DNA of 64,000 nt from Asterochloris sp. CNOR1 (lineage: Eukaryota; Chlorophyta; Trebouxiophyceae; Trebouxiales; Trebouxiaceae): the NCBI GenBank assembly GCA_963969365.1, contig OZ017753.1, positions 2,294,001 through 2,358,000 of the forward strand, in the 5' to 3' direction. The stretch's first letter is position 1; each line of letters opens with the position of its first letter. Positions 10,101 to 21,800 of the stretch are shown one piece after another. The notes under the pieces are model-generated. The model was not told the DNA's origin and ran no database searches. It worked only from the letters and a program-made list of their open reading frames with translations. Position numbers and translations under genes: made by a program.

Positions 10101-13100
10101 TTACAGATCCTCGGCACGCACACGATCAATGGCAGAAAGCTGGTGCTCAAGAGCAGTCTGATGTGCTGGCGCTACATGCTGCGCAATTTGTACAGTCGGG
10201 CTGTCAGGGTGAACAGGAGCCATGAATATGTGGCCTGTGTCCAGGTCCTGGTCTTCTTCTCGGATCCACGGTGGGGCAGGGCGCAGGTACTTCTGAAATA
10301 TCAGAATGCAGAGCGGCGAGATACATGTAAGGACTCCAATGATACCCCAGAGGTCATTGCCGTCACAGGTGACAGCTGTCGGGATGGGCGGTGGCGTCTC
10401 GCCTCCCTCACATCTTACTCCGTTGTCTGGGCAGAAACGCTGCAGGAGCACACCGCCCAGGGCCCCTGCAAGATGTTGGGCAGAGCTGAGCGGGCAACAG
10501 CATCACTTCTGCTGCTCAGATGCTGCTGACAGACAGGGGACACCAGCAGGTGACCTTGTGTAGGGACGAGACAACTGCTGGCAGTCTTGAGCAAGCTGAG
10601 CAAAGCTGGCACAAGCTGGTGTGGGGCCGTGACTGCTGCTGGCAGTCTTGTGCGACACTAGCAAAGTGAGAGGAATTGCTGACCTGTGAAGAACTTGCCC
10701 AGGAACAGTGGCGCAGCTGCAAAGGCGCCAAAAGCCCCCTCGCGGCCAGCAGGCGCCACTGACATTGAGTAGTCATACCTGCATGAAGGCAGCCGGGCAG
10801 GGAGTATATTGAGCCACCACTCTGTTCAGAGGTGTATGTGTGACAAAACATTTGCTTCTGACACAGCGTCCCGGCATCAATCCTGTCTGACATAAGGCTC
10901 TTGAATACTAGTGAGGCACAGCTAATAAGTGAACATTCGAGTCTCACCAGCGGGGTGACCATATAGCTTCTCCTATAGACAGCTGAAGAACAAATAAAGC
11001 GGCAGCCCATTCTGCAACGCCAAGTGTGATAGTCATGCTGCAGCTACCCGCCAGCAGGCCTTGCTTTTTCAGGAACGAAGCCGTGACTCTCACCTCTCTG
11101 AAATGCTGCTAGCCAGAAGGGACTCAGCGCAGAAAGATACGAGCCATAGTGGATCATGTCAAAGTGTTCATAGTGTGAAGCTGCACACAGAAGCAACTTC
11201 AGGGCCACTCATTAACAGCATGAGCAGCACGCTTCAGAGGCAAGATGGCCTGTGGCTGCAGCCAGAGCGGGCAGGGACAGGCAACTGACCCTTGAAGGCC
11301 ATGACAGCCTCAATCTCCATCACGCAATCAACACTCACTCATGGCTCCCACGATAGGCACCAGCGTCAATATGACAAGAGGGTTGATGGAGTAAATGAGG
11401 CCAATGTGGGCAGAACAGCCAAAGGACCTGCAGCGGCAGCACAGTGCCTGGACTCAGGCTGTGTGGGGCAGCCAGCCCAGGGTACCTCTACCTCACAGAC
11501 TCATCAGGCGGAAAGGTCATCAAACTCAGCCTGTGCAGCTCTTTGCTGCCTGAGAGGCAGCAACAAAAAGCCCTCGGGTTCAGGGGCAACACAGTGGCAG
11601 CAGACATTGCCTGCATGTGGATGTTACAATGCCTCCCAGCTGCTGTGACAGACTCCCACCTGACCTGGGCCTTTGGCAGGGTGGCATCCAGGTGCCTGAA
11701 GATTGTTTTCAGCCAGATGGTGACCACGCACCTGCAGTTGCCAGCAGCAGTGACACCAGAGGCTCAGTGCAGCCAAGCACTGGCCGTGCACATGCACAGG
11801 TCAGGCAGCAGCAAGGGTGTGTCCCTACCCATCATGCAGGCAGCATCCGTGCCAAGCAGCCAGGCAGTGGTGGTACAGAGCGCAAGCGGTACAGTGTGGC
11901 AATGTTCTTGCCCAGCAAATAGGCAGCATCTCTGCAGGGCTGCAGCCCTGCAGCTTTGAGGGTGCCTCTTCTGTGTTGCTCACATGGCCAGAAACTTCCA
12001 GAACTCCCGGGATGCCAGCAGCTCCTGCAGGTGAACGAGCTGCGTTGGAGCGAGCGTTCAGCACATCTACGATGTGGGCACAAGCCTACAGTTGGTGCAG
12101 CAGCCCTCACCAGCCAGCTTCCTCCAACCCAAGCATCAAGTGGCCCCAATCCCCTGCCATTCTGGCCAAGTATTCATGGCTTCCCAGCTGGTCAAATTCT
12201 TGGACAAGGCCAGCTGAGCACAGCCAGGGGCGCAATAATGACCTGAGCAGTCCCACCCGCTCCCGACCCAATTGATGAAACAAGCCGCCTGCCTTGGTTA
12301 CTCCCTAATCTGAGCCCCTCCTCTTGCTCCAGATCCCTCACATGCACCGCCCTCTGGATTGTTGCCACCCTGGAGCGCGCACATCGCTTGGCAGGTCAGT
12401 ACCATCCATCCACATGGCCAGTGCTCCAGCAGATGGCAGCCTTCATGCCTGCACATCCCTCTAGAAGCCTGCGACTGCCCTGCGCCACCTATTGCAGCGC
12501 TTCGGATGAACATTACAGGACTAGCCCTCTGGACCCCTCACGTGCACCTTCCTCTGGAAGCCCGCTGGTGCTTTGCCTCACCCGCTGCAGCAATGCAGGC
12601 AATACTGCCGACTCTGGGCCCCTCACCTGCACCTCCGTCTGAAACCGAGCCACCGCCCTGCGCCACCCGCCACCCACCGCCAGCTGCAGAGGCGCCCCAT
12701 CTGGGGCAGGCAGCCCTGCAAAGGGGCTGGTCATGATCACCAGGCGAGCGTGCTCCTCATCCTCTGCATCTGCCACCACTGCTGCCTTGAGTGCCTCTGT
12801 CAGCACCTGCAGATGCGTGAGGGAGCATGAGGGGAAGGGGCAGGGCAGCAGCAGCACTGTCGGGGTGACACCACCTTGACGTCAGGAAGGTGCACAGGAC
12901 CTCATCTGCGGGGCCAGTGGGCACTGACCCCTACGGGCTACAGGAGGTCTGGGGGTGACAGGCGCAAACCTGTCCACTCACCTGCCAAAGCCAGGTTGCC
13001 ACCAGCAAGCTGATGACATGTTGCGACACCCCTGAGCAGACACTGACGGCAACAGATCACTATCAGATTCTGGCTGTATCTCAGACTCTGGCTGAAGAGA

Positions 13101-15628
13101 GTGAGGGTCAGACTGTCAACTGTACCACCAGTGTGCACGGTGTGTCAGCACCTCACCTTTGGGTTAGTTGACAGGCGTTTCATGTCAAAGTGCTGGGGTC
13201 TGCCAGAATGTCAGCTTTGACACCAAAGTGCAGGCTGTGCTATCGCCTCACCTCTGGGTCGGCCGTCATGCGGTGCATGTCAGGTGCCAGGGGCTGCTGG
13301 TCTGCCGTGATGAAGTCGCTCTTGGTGCGCTTAGGGCTGGCCACCGAGGGCACCACCACGCCGATGCGCAGGCAGAGAGCTACCGCAATCCCCAGCAGGC
13401 CCGTCACCGCACCTGCAGAGCAGGTATTTAGTTGTGTGCAGAAGTGCAGGGTCTGCAGCGGTGGGATCAATCCCCATCAGCTTGTCATCACACCTGCCAA
13501 GCAGGTGGCCAACTGAGTGCAGGGGGTGCAGCGGAGGGGTCTACTTCCAGCAGGCTTGTCACCACGCCTGCAGGACAAGGTGCTGGCTGTGTGTAGGGCT
13601 GCAGCAGAGGCTTCAGCCCCCAGCAGGCTTGTCTCCGCACCTGCAGGGCTGCATGGCAGAGGGGTTGACTCTGGTTGACCAGGGGGGTCAAGCAGAGAAC
13701 GGAAGACAGGCAGGGGGTCACCCTGCAGTACACAATGTGCCGTGCGCTGTGTCAGCATCAAGGCAGCAGCTGCTATGCATCACTGCCCCCCCCCCCCCTC
13801 CCCCTTTATCAGAGATGCAGCATAATTCTCATGACCAAGTACAACCAGACAACGTCAGTTGCAGCTTCCATCCACAACAATGAGCTGCATTGGGTGCGGG
13901 CAGCAGAGAGATTTCCACAAGGGCCCTGGCAACTACAGGCTCTCACCAAGGGCCAGGTACAGGCGGTACCCAGAGTTGACGACTGCATTGGGTCCCCATG
14001 AGCTCCAGTGCAGGCCGTGGCTCAGGGTCACACGGAAGGGGTCCAGCAGCAGGCCATTCAGCAGGGCTGCTGCATTGAGGGAGGTGTAGTACAGCGAGAA
14101 GGCAAACCCTCTGTTCACCTGCAAGACATGGAGCAGCAAGCTCTCGCTGACCAGCATACTATGAGAGAGCCGCAGCTTTCAGAGGAGGAGCGCTTGCTGC
14201 AAAGCATGGCTTCATGCCAGCAGGAATGACAAGCCCCACATCAATTCTGTGGGGCTGGCTGTGCATTTCAGGGCAGCAGCCAGTGTCAGCCAGCAGGGTG
14301 TGCAGACAGGGGCCCTGTGCTGCCGTACATGCGCGTGCTCAATGCAAAGGAGACTCTGTTGCATCCAACCACATCTGTTTTGTGGCGCAAGGCAGAGCGT
14401 AAGGCGTGACTTAGTGCAGGCACAATCACGTGCAGCGACAGACCTTGCCAAGTGTTTCCACGAAGCCATGGCATATTTGTAAGCATGACAAGTATTGGTG
14501 ATCCCAGATACATCCTGGGACAGCCTGGGGCCTGCTCTTGGAGCTTTGCTTGGGGTAGCGCCCAGGGCTGACCACAGTAATGAGGATTGTAGAGCATGCA
14601 CTAGCGCCAGCTGTGTCCAGCCCCAACAGGCACTGCTATGTGGCCATGCACATACATTGAGCACCGCTGCAAGTGCCAATAGCATGCTTTTCATGCTGCA
14701 TGCACAGCAGCCTCTGGGAGGCCATAGATGCTCAAACATCACCTCGTGGGTGTAGCGCTTGACTCCAATGATGACTACAGCAGAGCCCAGGCTGGCCCCA
14801 GCCGTGGCAGGCCCAAACATGGCCAACAGGAAGGTGGTCTTTGTGTAGCTGACAGCCAGAGCAGCCCTGTAGCACATGTGGGAGAGGGGACAACTCATTG
14901 TGGCTGTTCTTAGAGAGCAGCCCAGCCTGTTCAGTGGGTTGCTGTATCGCAGGTGAGCACAAAGGGGACATCTTCCACCGTACCAGGAAAGCGATGGCCT
15001 TTCAGCGCTGGTTAGGGGCATCACCAAAGCAATCCTGCAAGGAGTGCAGCTGGGTTGGAAACCCCCTCTTACCTGCCGATGGCAGTGAGAATGCAGGAAA
15101 GGATGAAGCTCCTCTTGACTCCCAAAGCATCAATGATGAAACCAAAGGCCAGCTGGTACATGGAAAGCCCAACGCCCCACAGCCCATACAGAGTGCCAGC
15201 CTGCAGCAGCGCAGGCCACTGTTGCACACCTGGAGAAGGGGCAGCACAAGATGTGACGACGCGGAACACAGCAGGCACAATCAGCATGCAGAAAGCAGAA
15301 GCCACTTTGTGCTGATCTATCAATTGCCCCATTGCTCACCGCTGTATCAGAATAGCCAAACAGCTCTGTGGCGATCATCACAAAGATGAGGCTCATGCTG
15401 AAGTAACTGAAGCCATCTAGTATGTTCAGAACGTACACCAACCATAACTCCCTGCACGATCAGTGAACTGACTGTATTGCGGCAGAGGACACAATGTCAA
15501 GGTCTTGGACATAGTGAGAGACATACAAACTCCCTTGTCCTGTGCTACCTTGGTGACCCCTTGAGGCTGGTGAAGCCTTGCATGACCATGCTCCATCCTC
15601 TTCCCACTATAGTAGCTAAACCAAACAT
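10101..15628 (-). CDS. Major facilitator superfamily transporter, multi-exon
   Basis: The start at 15628 (MFGLATIVGRGWSMVMQ) and these exons were traced in frame: 15549-15628, 15340-15451, 15073-15200, 14743-14866, 13947-14118, 13252-13412 and a 36-nt exon 13157-13192. Further exons are near 12627-12810, at 11984-12024 (ELLASREFWKFLAM), 11665-11731, about 11345-11425, 11094-11180, 10948-10972, 10684-10778 and 10101-10465, ending in TAA. Hydrophobic helices alternate with short basic loops: ELWLVYVLNILDGFSYFS; LWGVGLSMYQLAFGFIIDALGVKRS, with the Asp-x4-Arg-type loop of MFS; YSINPLVILTLVPIVGAM; and GEAIWSPRWYDYSMSVAPAGREG. The last two motifs recall peptide/nitrate (POT/PTR)-like MFS carriers of algae and protists. 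The substrate is unknown. The C-terminal tail (about 80 residues after the last helix) is hydrophilic. Exons between 13150 and 12030 and near 11500 are only partly resolved. Confidence 0.85.
12332..12680 (-). repeat. Four-copy junction echo array in the transporter gene
   Basis: The 3' end and donor of the exon near 12627-12810 (on the plus strand CCTCACCTGCACCTCCGTCT) recur downstream in the gene at about 12536 (CCTCACGTGCACCTTCCTCT), 12449 (CCTGCACATCCCTCTAGA) and 12337 (CCTCACATGCACCGCCCTCT). The spacing is about 85-110 bp. Flanking exon-like words such as GCCCTGCGCCACC are shared as well. Confidence 0.75.
13388..13646 (-). repeat. Four-copy acceptor echo array in the transporter gene
   Basis: The acceptor plus first codons of the exon at 13412 (plus-strand CCCAGCAGGCCCGTCACCGC) are repeated three times upstream in the intron, at about 13469-13498, 13544-13574 and 13617-13646, with a period of 73-81 bp. 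Two copies keep an intact CTGCAG acceptor and remain open in the exon's reading phase for a stretch. Confidence 0.85.
13786..13804 (+). repeat. Poly-C/T tract
   Basis: An almost pure run of C with one T lies in the intron between transporter exons. On the minus (gene) strand it is a G-run. Its length may be unreliable. Confidence 0.9.
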
Positions 15629-15807
15629 TCTCTTCAGTGCATCATGCCACCATCACCCCTTCATGATGGTGCTCAGTTGCTCGGCATATCTATGCTGCAT
15701 CAGAAAGCTGACGAGACTGTGCTCTGTGCCATGAAGCTCCAACTAGAACTCGCCTTCTTCTGGCATCTCCTTCTTCTTGGAGGCTTTCTTCTCTGTTTCA
15801 AGCCACC
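15629..15807. promoter_or_regulatory. Divergent promoter, MFS transporter / ECM29
   Basis: This 179-bp spacer separates the inferred start codons of the minus-strand transporter and the plus-strand ECM29 gene. It is AT-richer than the flanks. The two genes probably share a bidirectional promoter. I could not assign a specific motif. Confidence 0.5.
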
Positions 15808-18800
15808 ATGTCAGCAGAACAGGAGGTTGCAAGACTAGATCGGGTGCTGTTGAGGCTAGGAAGCACTCCAGAAGCTTCTCTTGAGCAGGTTTGGGCACTG
15901 ATGGTGCTGCTCAGATATTGAGATCTGGTACAAGCTTGATCCTCCTGGCTCATCTGATCAGACAGAAATGTTCATGATGCAGGTGCTGAGCAAGTTGTTG
16001 CCGATTGTCATCAAGCAGCTGCAATCAGCTCACCCCCAAACACGCAAAAAGGTTCGCATCACACCTGCTGCTACTGGTTGCTGCTCTACCAACGCTGGTA
16101 CCAAACATCATACCAGTCTGCAGGTACTTGAGCTCTTGAGCCATGTGAACAAGCGTATCAAGGGGCAGATGAGCATCAAGCTGCCCCTTGGAGACCTATT
16201 GGACATGTGAGTGTGGTGCATGGATGCTAGGGTGTCTCACAGGCACCTGGACGGCTGGTCTGGGATTGGCTGACGCTGCAAAGCCATCTGGGATGACTGG
16301 ACAGCCTGTGTGCAGGTACCTTGCCCCGGAGGCTGCCCCGCTCGTGCGGAACTTTGCTCTGGTGTATGTGGAGATGGCAATGGATCGCAGCACGGGCGAG
16401 CAGCAGATGGAGCAGGTGGGCTATGTATGCTGTCTCAGTGCACAATGGCACGGCACGACCACAGCGCCAGTTGCCAGAGGAGGAGAGCATGCTTCTGCCT
16501 GCACAGGACCGCTGCAGGCCGTCTGCCATTCAGCAATGCCCTTGGGTATTGCTGTGCCCTGCAATGCTGCTGTATCACACTGGTAGATGTGAATTAGGGC
16601 AGGACATGCAGTGCATGTCCCTTCCTGTGCCGGGTGCAGGTGCCAAAGCTGCTGCGGGGCATTGCGGGCCAGAGCACGCAGCACAGGGAGATGCTGCTGC
16701 GCATGGCCTTCGCAGGGCTGGTTGGCCTGGCAACAATGCCCCGCCATGATGCTGTTGGGAACGAAGAGACCTTTGCAGGTGTTTGCACTCTGCCTGGTTT
16801 CTGCTGCAGATTGTTATGCATTTGCGCCCCCGTGGGCATCATTTGAGGGTAAACTGCAGCTGCAGAGCTGGCAGCAGTCTCCTGGGCGGCAGCATGACGG
16901 TGATGCCGTTGCTTGACGTGACTTCCTGCGGTGCCCCTCGCCCTGAACCCCCCCATGACATTGTGCCACTATGTGGTCTGCATCTGTTCACAATTCTGCT
17001 GTCGCGTGCAGGCAAGCACCCCTTCCTGGCGCAAGCAGCAGACAGGGCGGCCTTCCTGGATTTTGCTCTGAAGATGCTGCTGCACCAGCCGCCCTCCCTC
17101 CTTGTGACAGAGTCGTCGGCAAATGAGCGTACAGGCATCACTCCCTTCAGCCGGCAGTTTGAGGAATTTGTGCGCCTCAGAGTACTGACATGTTGCTTTG
17201 GCTCCACCATGAGCTGTCAGACCTGCATGAGCAAACAATGTACTTGCTCAGCATTTGAAATTTCTAGCAGGGAGTGCAGTGAGCCTGGATCTTGAGGCCT
17301 CACCTTGGCGCTGCTTATGATCACATTCTGGTGCTTGCTGCAGGCCACAACCCGAAGGCTGCCACCTGCACAGGCATCTGCAGCGCTGCAGCAAGCAGAA
17401 CAGCGGCGGAAGGAGCAGGGCCGCCCTTCAGTGGCGCAAGGACTGTGCCTGAAGGATGTCAAGGCGCTAGAAGGGAAGACACCCCTGTCAGGCAGGTCAA
17501 ACCTGTCGCAGTGCCATTTTTGGCGACAGCTTGTGCTGTGCAATAAGGCTGGTGCTCATGCCTGGCACTCAGGTCTCGTCACATCATGAGCAGAGCCACT
17601 GGACACTGGCTCATGCTTGTTGCCACTCCCTTTCCAACATAGCGATCAGCGGGCAGAGCTTCATGGCATGTGGACCCTCCCAGGCGACGCGGGCACCTGT
17701 CATGCCTGCAGAACCAGCTTGATTTGCTCCATGGAAGGCACGCATCACTGGTCTGATGGCTGTGTTTGTCTGCACCTGCAGCCTTGGATCTGCAGCAGCG
17801 GAAACTGGGTTTCCTGAACTTCACTCAGGCAGCGGGCATGGAGCCGCAGCTTGTGGTGGTGCATTACCTCGTGGCTGCAGTGGACCCCCAGGATGCAGTC
17901 AGCAGGTGAGCCCGTCCCACCTGGGCAGCCTGCTCAGCATGCTCTCTGTCAGCACTCTGGCTGTGGCTCGAGGCACATGCAGTCTGCATGCAGCTTGCAC
18001 CAGGTACTGCCTGCCAGTATGGCTGGTCCTTTCAGATGTAGCCACATGGTGGCTGGCATGTTTGGCCCCTGCAGACGGAGGTACGGGCTGCGCTGTGTGC
18101 ACCTGCATATGCCTGCTGTATGCTGTGAGTTGTCCAGATCGCCCAGGCCTCGCCAGGCACATTTTCCATGAAAGCCTGCTCATTTCTGTGCATTTTGCGA
18201 TGTTGTGCCAAAGCCAAGCACTCAGCAGTATCTCCGTTGCCCGCAGGCGTGGGGACGAGCTGCTGCGCAAGCGCTGTGGCCTGGACTCCCCCAAGCCGGC
18301 TGTGGACCTTGAGAGCCCAGCGCTCATGCAGCGCCTGTTTGCTGTCTTCTTTGGGGGCGACGCATACAAGGGCACCTGGCCCAGCACAACAGACCCGCAG
18401 CACTTCCTGCAGCACCTGGAGGACCAGGTTGCTGCTGAGCAGCGTGAGGTCAACATGGAGGAGGCAGATGGAGGAGCTCCAGGTGGGTACTAGGATGCCT
18501 TGCATGAGCTTCAGGCTTGGCTATCCAGTGCAACAATGACGCAGTGGGGCTCGTGGCGACAGAGCATGCAAGAGGCCAGAATAGTCAACACTTTCAATAG
18601 CCACGTTCGTGGGTCCATCAGTCAGCCTGCTTGTTGTGGCCACAGCACAGGGTCGTCAGGTCCCGTGGCTCATCTGTGGTGCACTTTGGCACTTCCAACC
18701 TACCCTGGGTGGCAATGGTCCCTGCCTCTTCCAGCGGTCCCTGCTGGCCTGGAGTGACAGGCAGCAAAGTCCACTTGTGACACAGAGAAGCCCTGAGAGC

Positions 18801-21800
18801 GCTGGAAAATTGTGCAGCAGGACGTATCCATTCCTACTGCCTGCTGCTGCTGTTAGAGATGTTGTTCACAATCTGCAGTTGTTGATGAGACTCAGGTCGC
18901 TCCGGCTGGAACGCCCCTGCGCGTGCGTCTGATGAGTCTGTTCTGCAAGAGCGTGGCAGCGGCCAATGTCTTCCCTGGAGCACTTGAGGTGCAAGCTACG
19001 CCAGCCTCTTGCAATGGCTTGCGTCTTTGCATGCCCCACTGAGCCATTCCACAGGATCTGCGGTGTACCAGCGGGAGCACAGTTATGCTGAGCACTGGTT
19101 GAGCAGGCAGCGGCCGTCATCAACCTTCTGCTATGACCACTGAGCAATGCCAAAGGCCTCTGGAGCGCGTGAGCTGCAAGCACAGTCAGCAGCTCCCATG
19201 CTTGGCCCCTTTGTCTTGCCGCTGAGCATTATTGAGGACATCTGGAGCGCTTGGGATGCACCGCAGGCAGCAACGCTTCGACAGCTGTGCGCTTTGCCTG
19301 AAGCATCTCTTTTTACGAAGTGTTGCACACAGCATCTCGCAGCGTTTGCTGAACGGCCAGAGCAAGAGGCGCCTGATGAAGTGCAGCTGCGCCATCACTT
19401 GCCATCTCCATGACTGCTCACTATCACACCTCTTGATGCCATGCCATGATGCTATGCAGATTGTGATGGTGTGCTTGGACAACCGTGGAGTGCGGCTCCG
19501 GCAGCAGGGCATGGAGTTTGCAGTCTGGATGTTCAGGCATGCAGAGACGGCATACCTTCAGAAGTGCTCCCTGCTGTTGCTGAGCTCGCTCCAGGGCATC
19601 CTCAATCGAGGTGCGCTGGCATCGCAAATATAGTCTGCATGCACTGCGTGTTGTCCCCCCCAGGCCAGCCACCACATACAAGTGGCAGAGCGCCTCATTG
19701 GCTTTGCTTGTTCCTGCAGAAGTCGGCAGCAGCGACATCAACTCCCAGACGCTGCGTGGGTTCACCTACCAGGCCCTGGGGATGCTGGCGTCGCGTGTGC
19801 CAGAGCCATTCAGAGAGAATGTGGACGCTGCCGCAGGATTCTTTGCAGCACTCTCCTCTGAGCCGCCGGGGGTGCGCGCGAGCCTGCAAGAGGCAGTCAG
19901 CACCCTGGCAACCGCCTACAAGGGCTGCTCAGGCAAGCATTGAGAAGGTTGCTGCTTGGCTTGTTTGCATATCACCTTGTCACAGGGCCTACTTGACAGG
20001 TGCCTGCTAGGTCTGCACATCAAACACTCAATGGAGGGGCAGTGTCCGGCATGGGCAGCTCAGGATCTGCTGTGCAGGCAGTGTGCAGTGGGTAACCAGG
20101 CCTTCGAGCTTAGTTGACCTGATGGAGTGCACTGCAGGGGAGGCTGCAGCCCAGGTGGCAGCCCTGCTGTTGCAGAGTATCCACAGCCGGGAGGAGGCCG
20201 CCCGGCTGTGTGCGGTGCAGTGGGCACGGCGCCTATATCCCTTTAGGTGAGAGCGGGCGAAGGCCCTCCTGCGATGCATGCACTTAGGGAAACGCTTGTT
20301 CCAGAAGGTTGCTTGCTGTTGACAAGTCCGTGCAGGTGTCAGCTGATGGACACTTCCTGAGTCAAACTCGTCATGTGAGGAGCATCAAGGGCACATGCAT
20401 GTTGGGAAGTGCTCCAAGGAAAACCATGCCCTGCCTGCCACATCTGCGTCCTGCTGTTCTGACATGGTCTGCTTCCCTTGAGTATCCATGTCCATGCCTG
20501 CTGCCTCTGCATACTGCTTTTCCAGATGCTCCTGTTGCTGTGCAGCCATGTGCCCGCCCGCTACATTTGTGTCCTTGGAGCAGGCGATGCTAAGCTGGAG
20601 GTTCGGGAGGAGGCCATGCTGGGGCTGCTGCCTCCCAAACCTGGTAACCTTGGCATCTGCTATCTAACATGGGCCCTGCTCTCAATGCGAGCTGGAAGGG
20701 CTATAGGGCTGAAGGGTGGCCCTAGTGTCCCCAGAGCTGCTGTAGTCATGGCCTTGCCTTGGCGCTTGGGTGACCTTGCTCGGCCTCTACATTGCTGTTT
20801 GTTGCCTCTCTGCACTGGGAAGTTATCGGGCTGAACCAGCATGCCTAGCCTGCCAGCAACTTTCTTCACCCAAGGCATGTGATACTGCAGCGTCAGCCTG
20901 GGTCCCAATCCACAACAGACCAACACCTTCTTGAACCAATAATGGCAAAAGCAGAGGCTTTTCATCCCATCTGCAGGGCCCTGGGAATGCTGCTGCAGCA
21001 GCCTGGCTCAGGCTCAGGCAATTGTTTCTTGTCAGCATCAAGCTGACGTGCTGGGACTCCCAATCCTGCCATCTGCAGGTCCTGGTGCCCCTGCAGTGGA
21101 CGCTGAAGCGTCAGCATGGCCCAGCCCTCAGGTCATGGTGGCCTTCCTGCACCAGCAGTACCCGCGCCTGCCAGCCACAGCCCAGGAGCCTCGTGGCAGC
21201 CTGGACACCACCAGGCCTCTGCTGCTGGAGCACAAGGCCTTTGTAGCTCTCATCAAGTTCCTGCGCGAGTGCTGGAGGCAGGCAGGGCACCTGGGGGCTG
21301 AAGCAGACACGCTGCCAGATGCAGCGCCCATGCTGGCTGCTGACTACCTAGGTGAGTTGCTGCATGATAAGGGCTTGTCTGCCAGCTGACAAGATGCAAG
21401 GAGGGTGCCCGGGGCCTGACAGGGAACCCTGTCAGATGCAGCGCGCATGCTGGCTGCTGACTGTGCATGTTACATACGGCTGCACAACAAAGCTTGCCTG
21501 TCAGCTTCTTGAGACGCAAGCAGGGCGCTGAGTGGCACATGGTGCAGAGACCCTGCCAGCTGCTGAGTACGCCTGCTCGATGTGCTCAAGCATGCTGATG
21601 TGCCCAAGCATGCTGCAATCAAGTCCTGTGTGCTGCTGTCTGCATAGGTGGGATCCCTGTAAACAGGGCAGCCAGTCTGTCTTTGTTGGGTCCGACCCGT
21701 GTCCTCTTCCCCAGGCACTTTGAAGCTTACTATCAAGCACTGCACTGAAAGCATTACTGTAAAGGTTTACTCTGCCTCCCATGCTGCATGCTGGTGCTGA

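Noticed and set aside
12332-13646. Minisatellite or transposon insertion in the transporter gene
   Set aside because: The units match the adjacent exon ends of this gene and not each other across introns. There are no terminal inverted repeats, target-site duplications or transposase-like frames.
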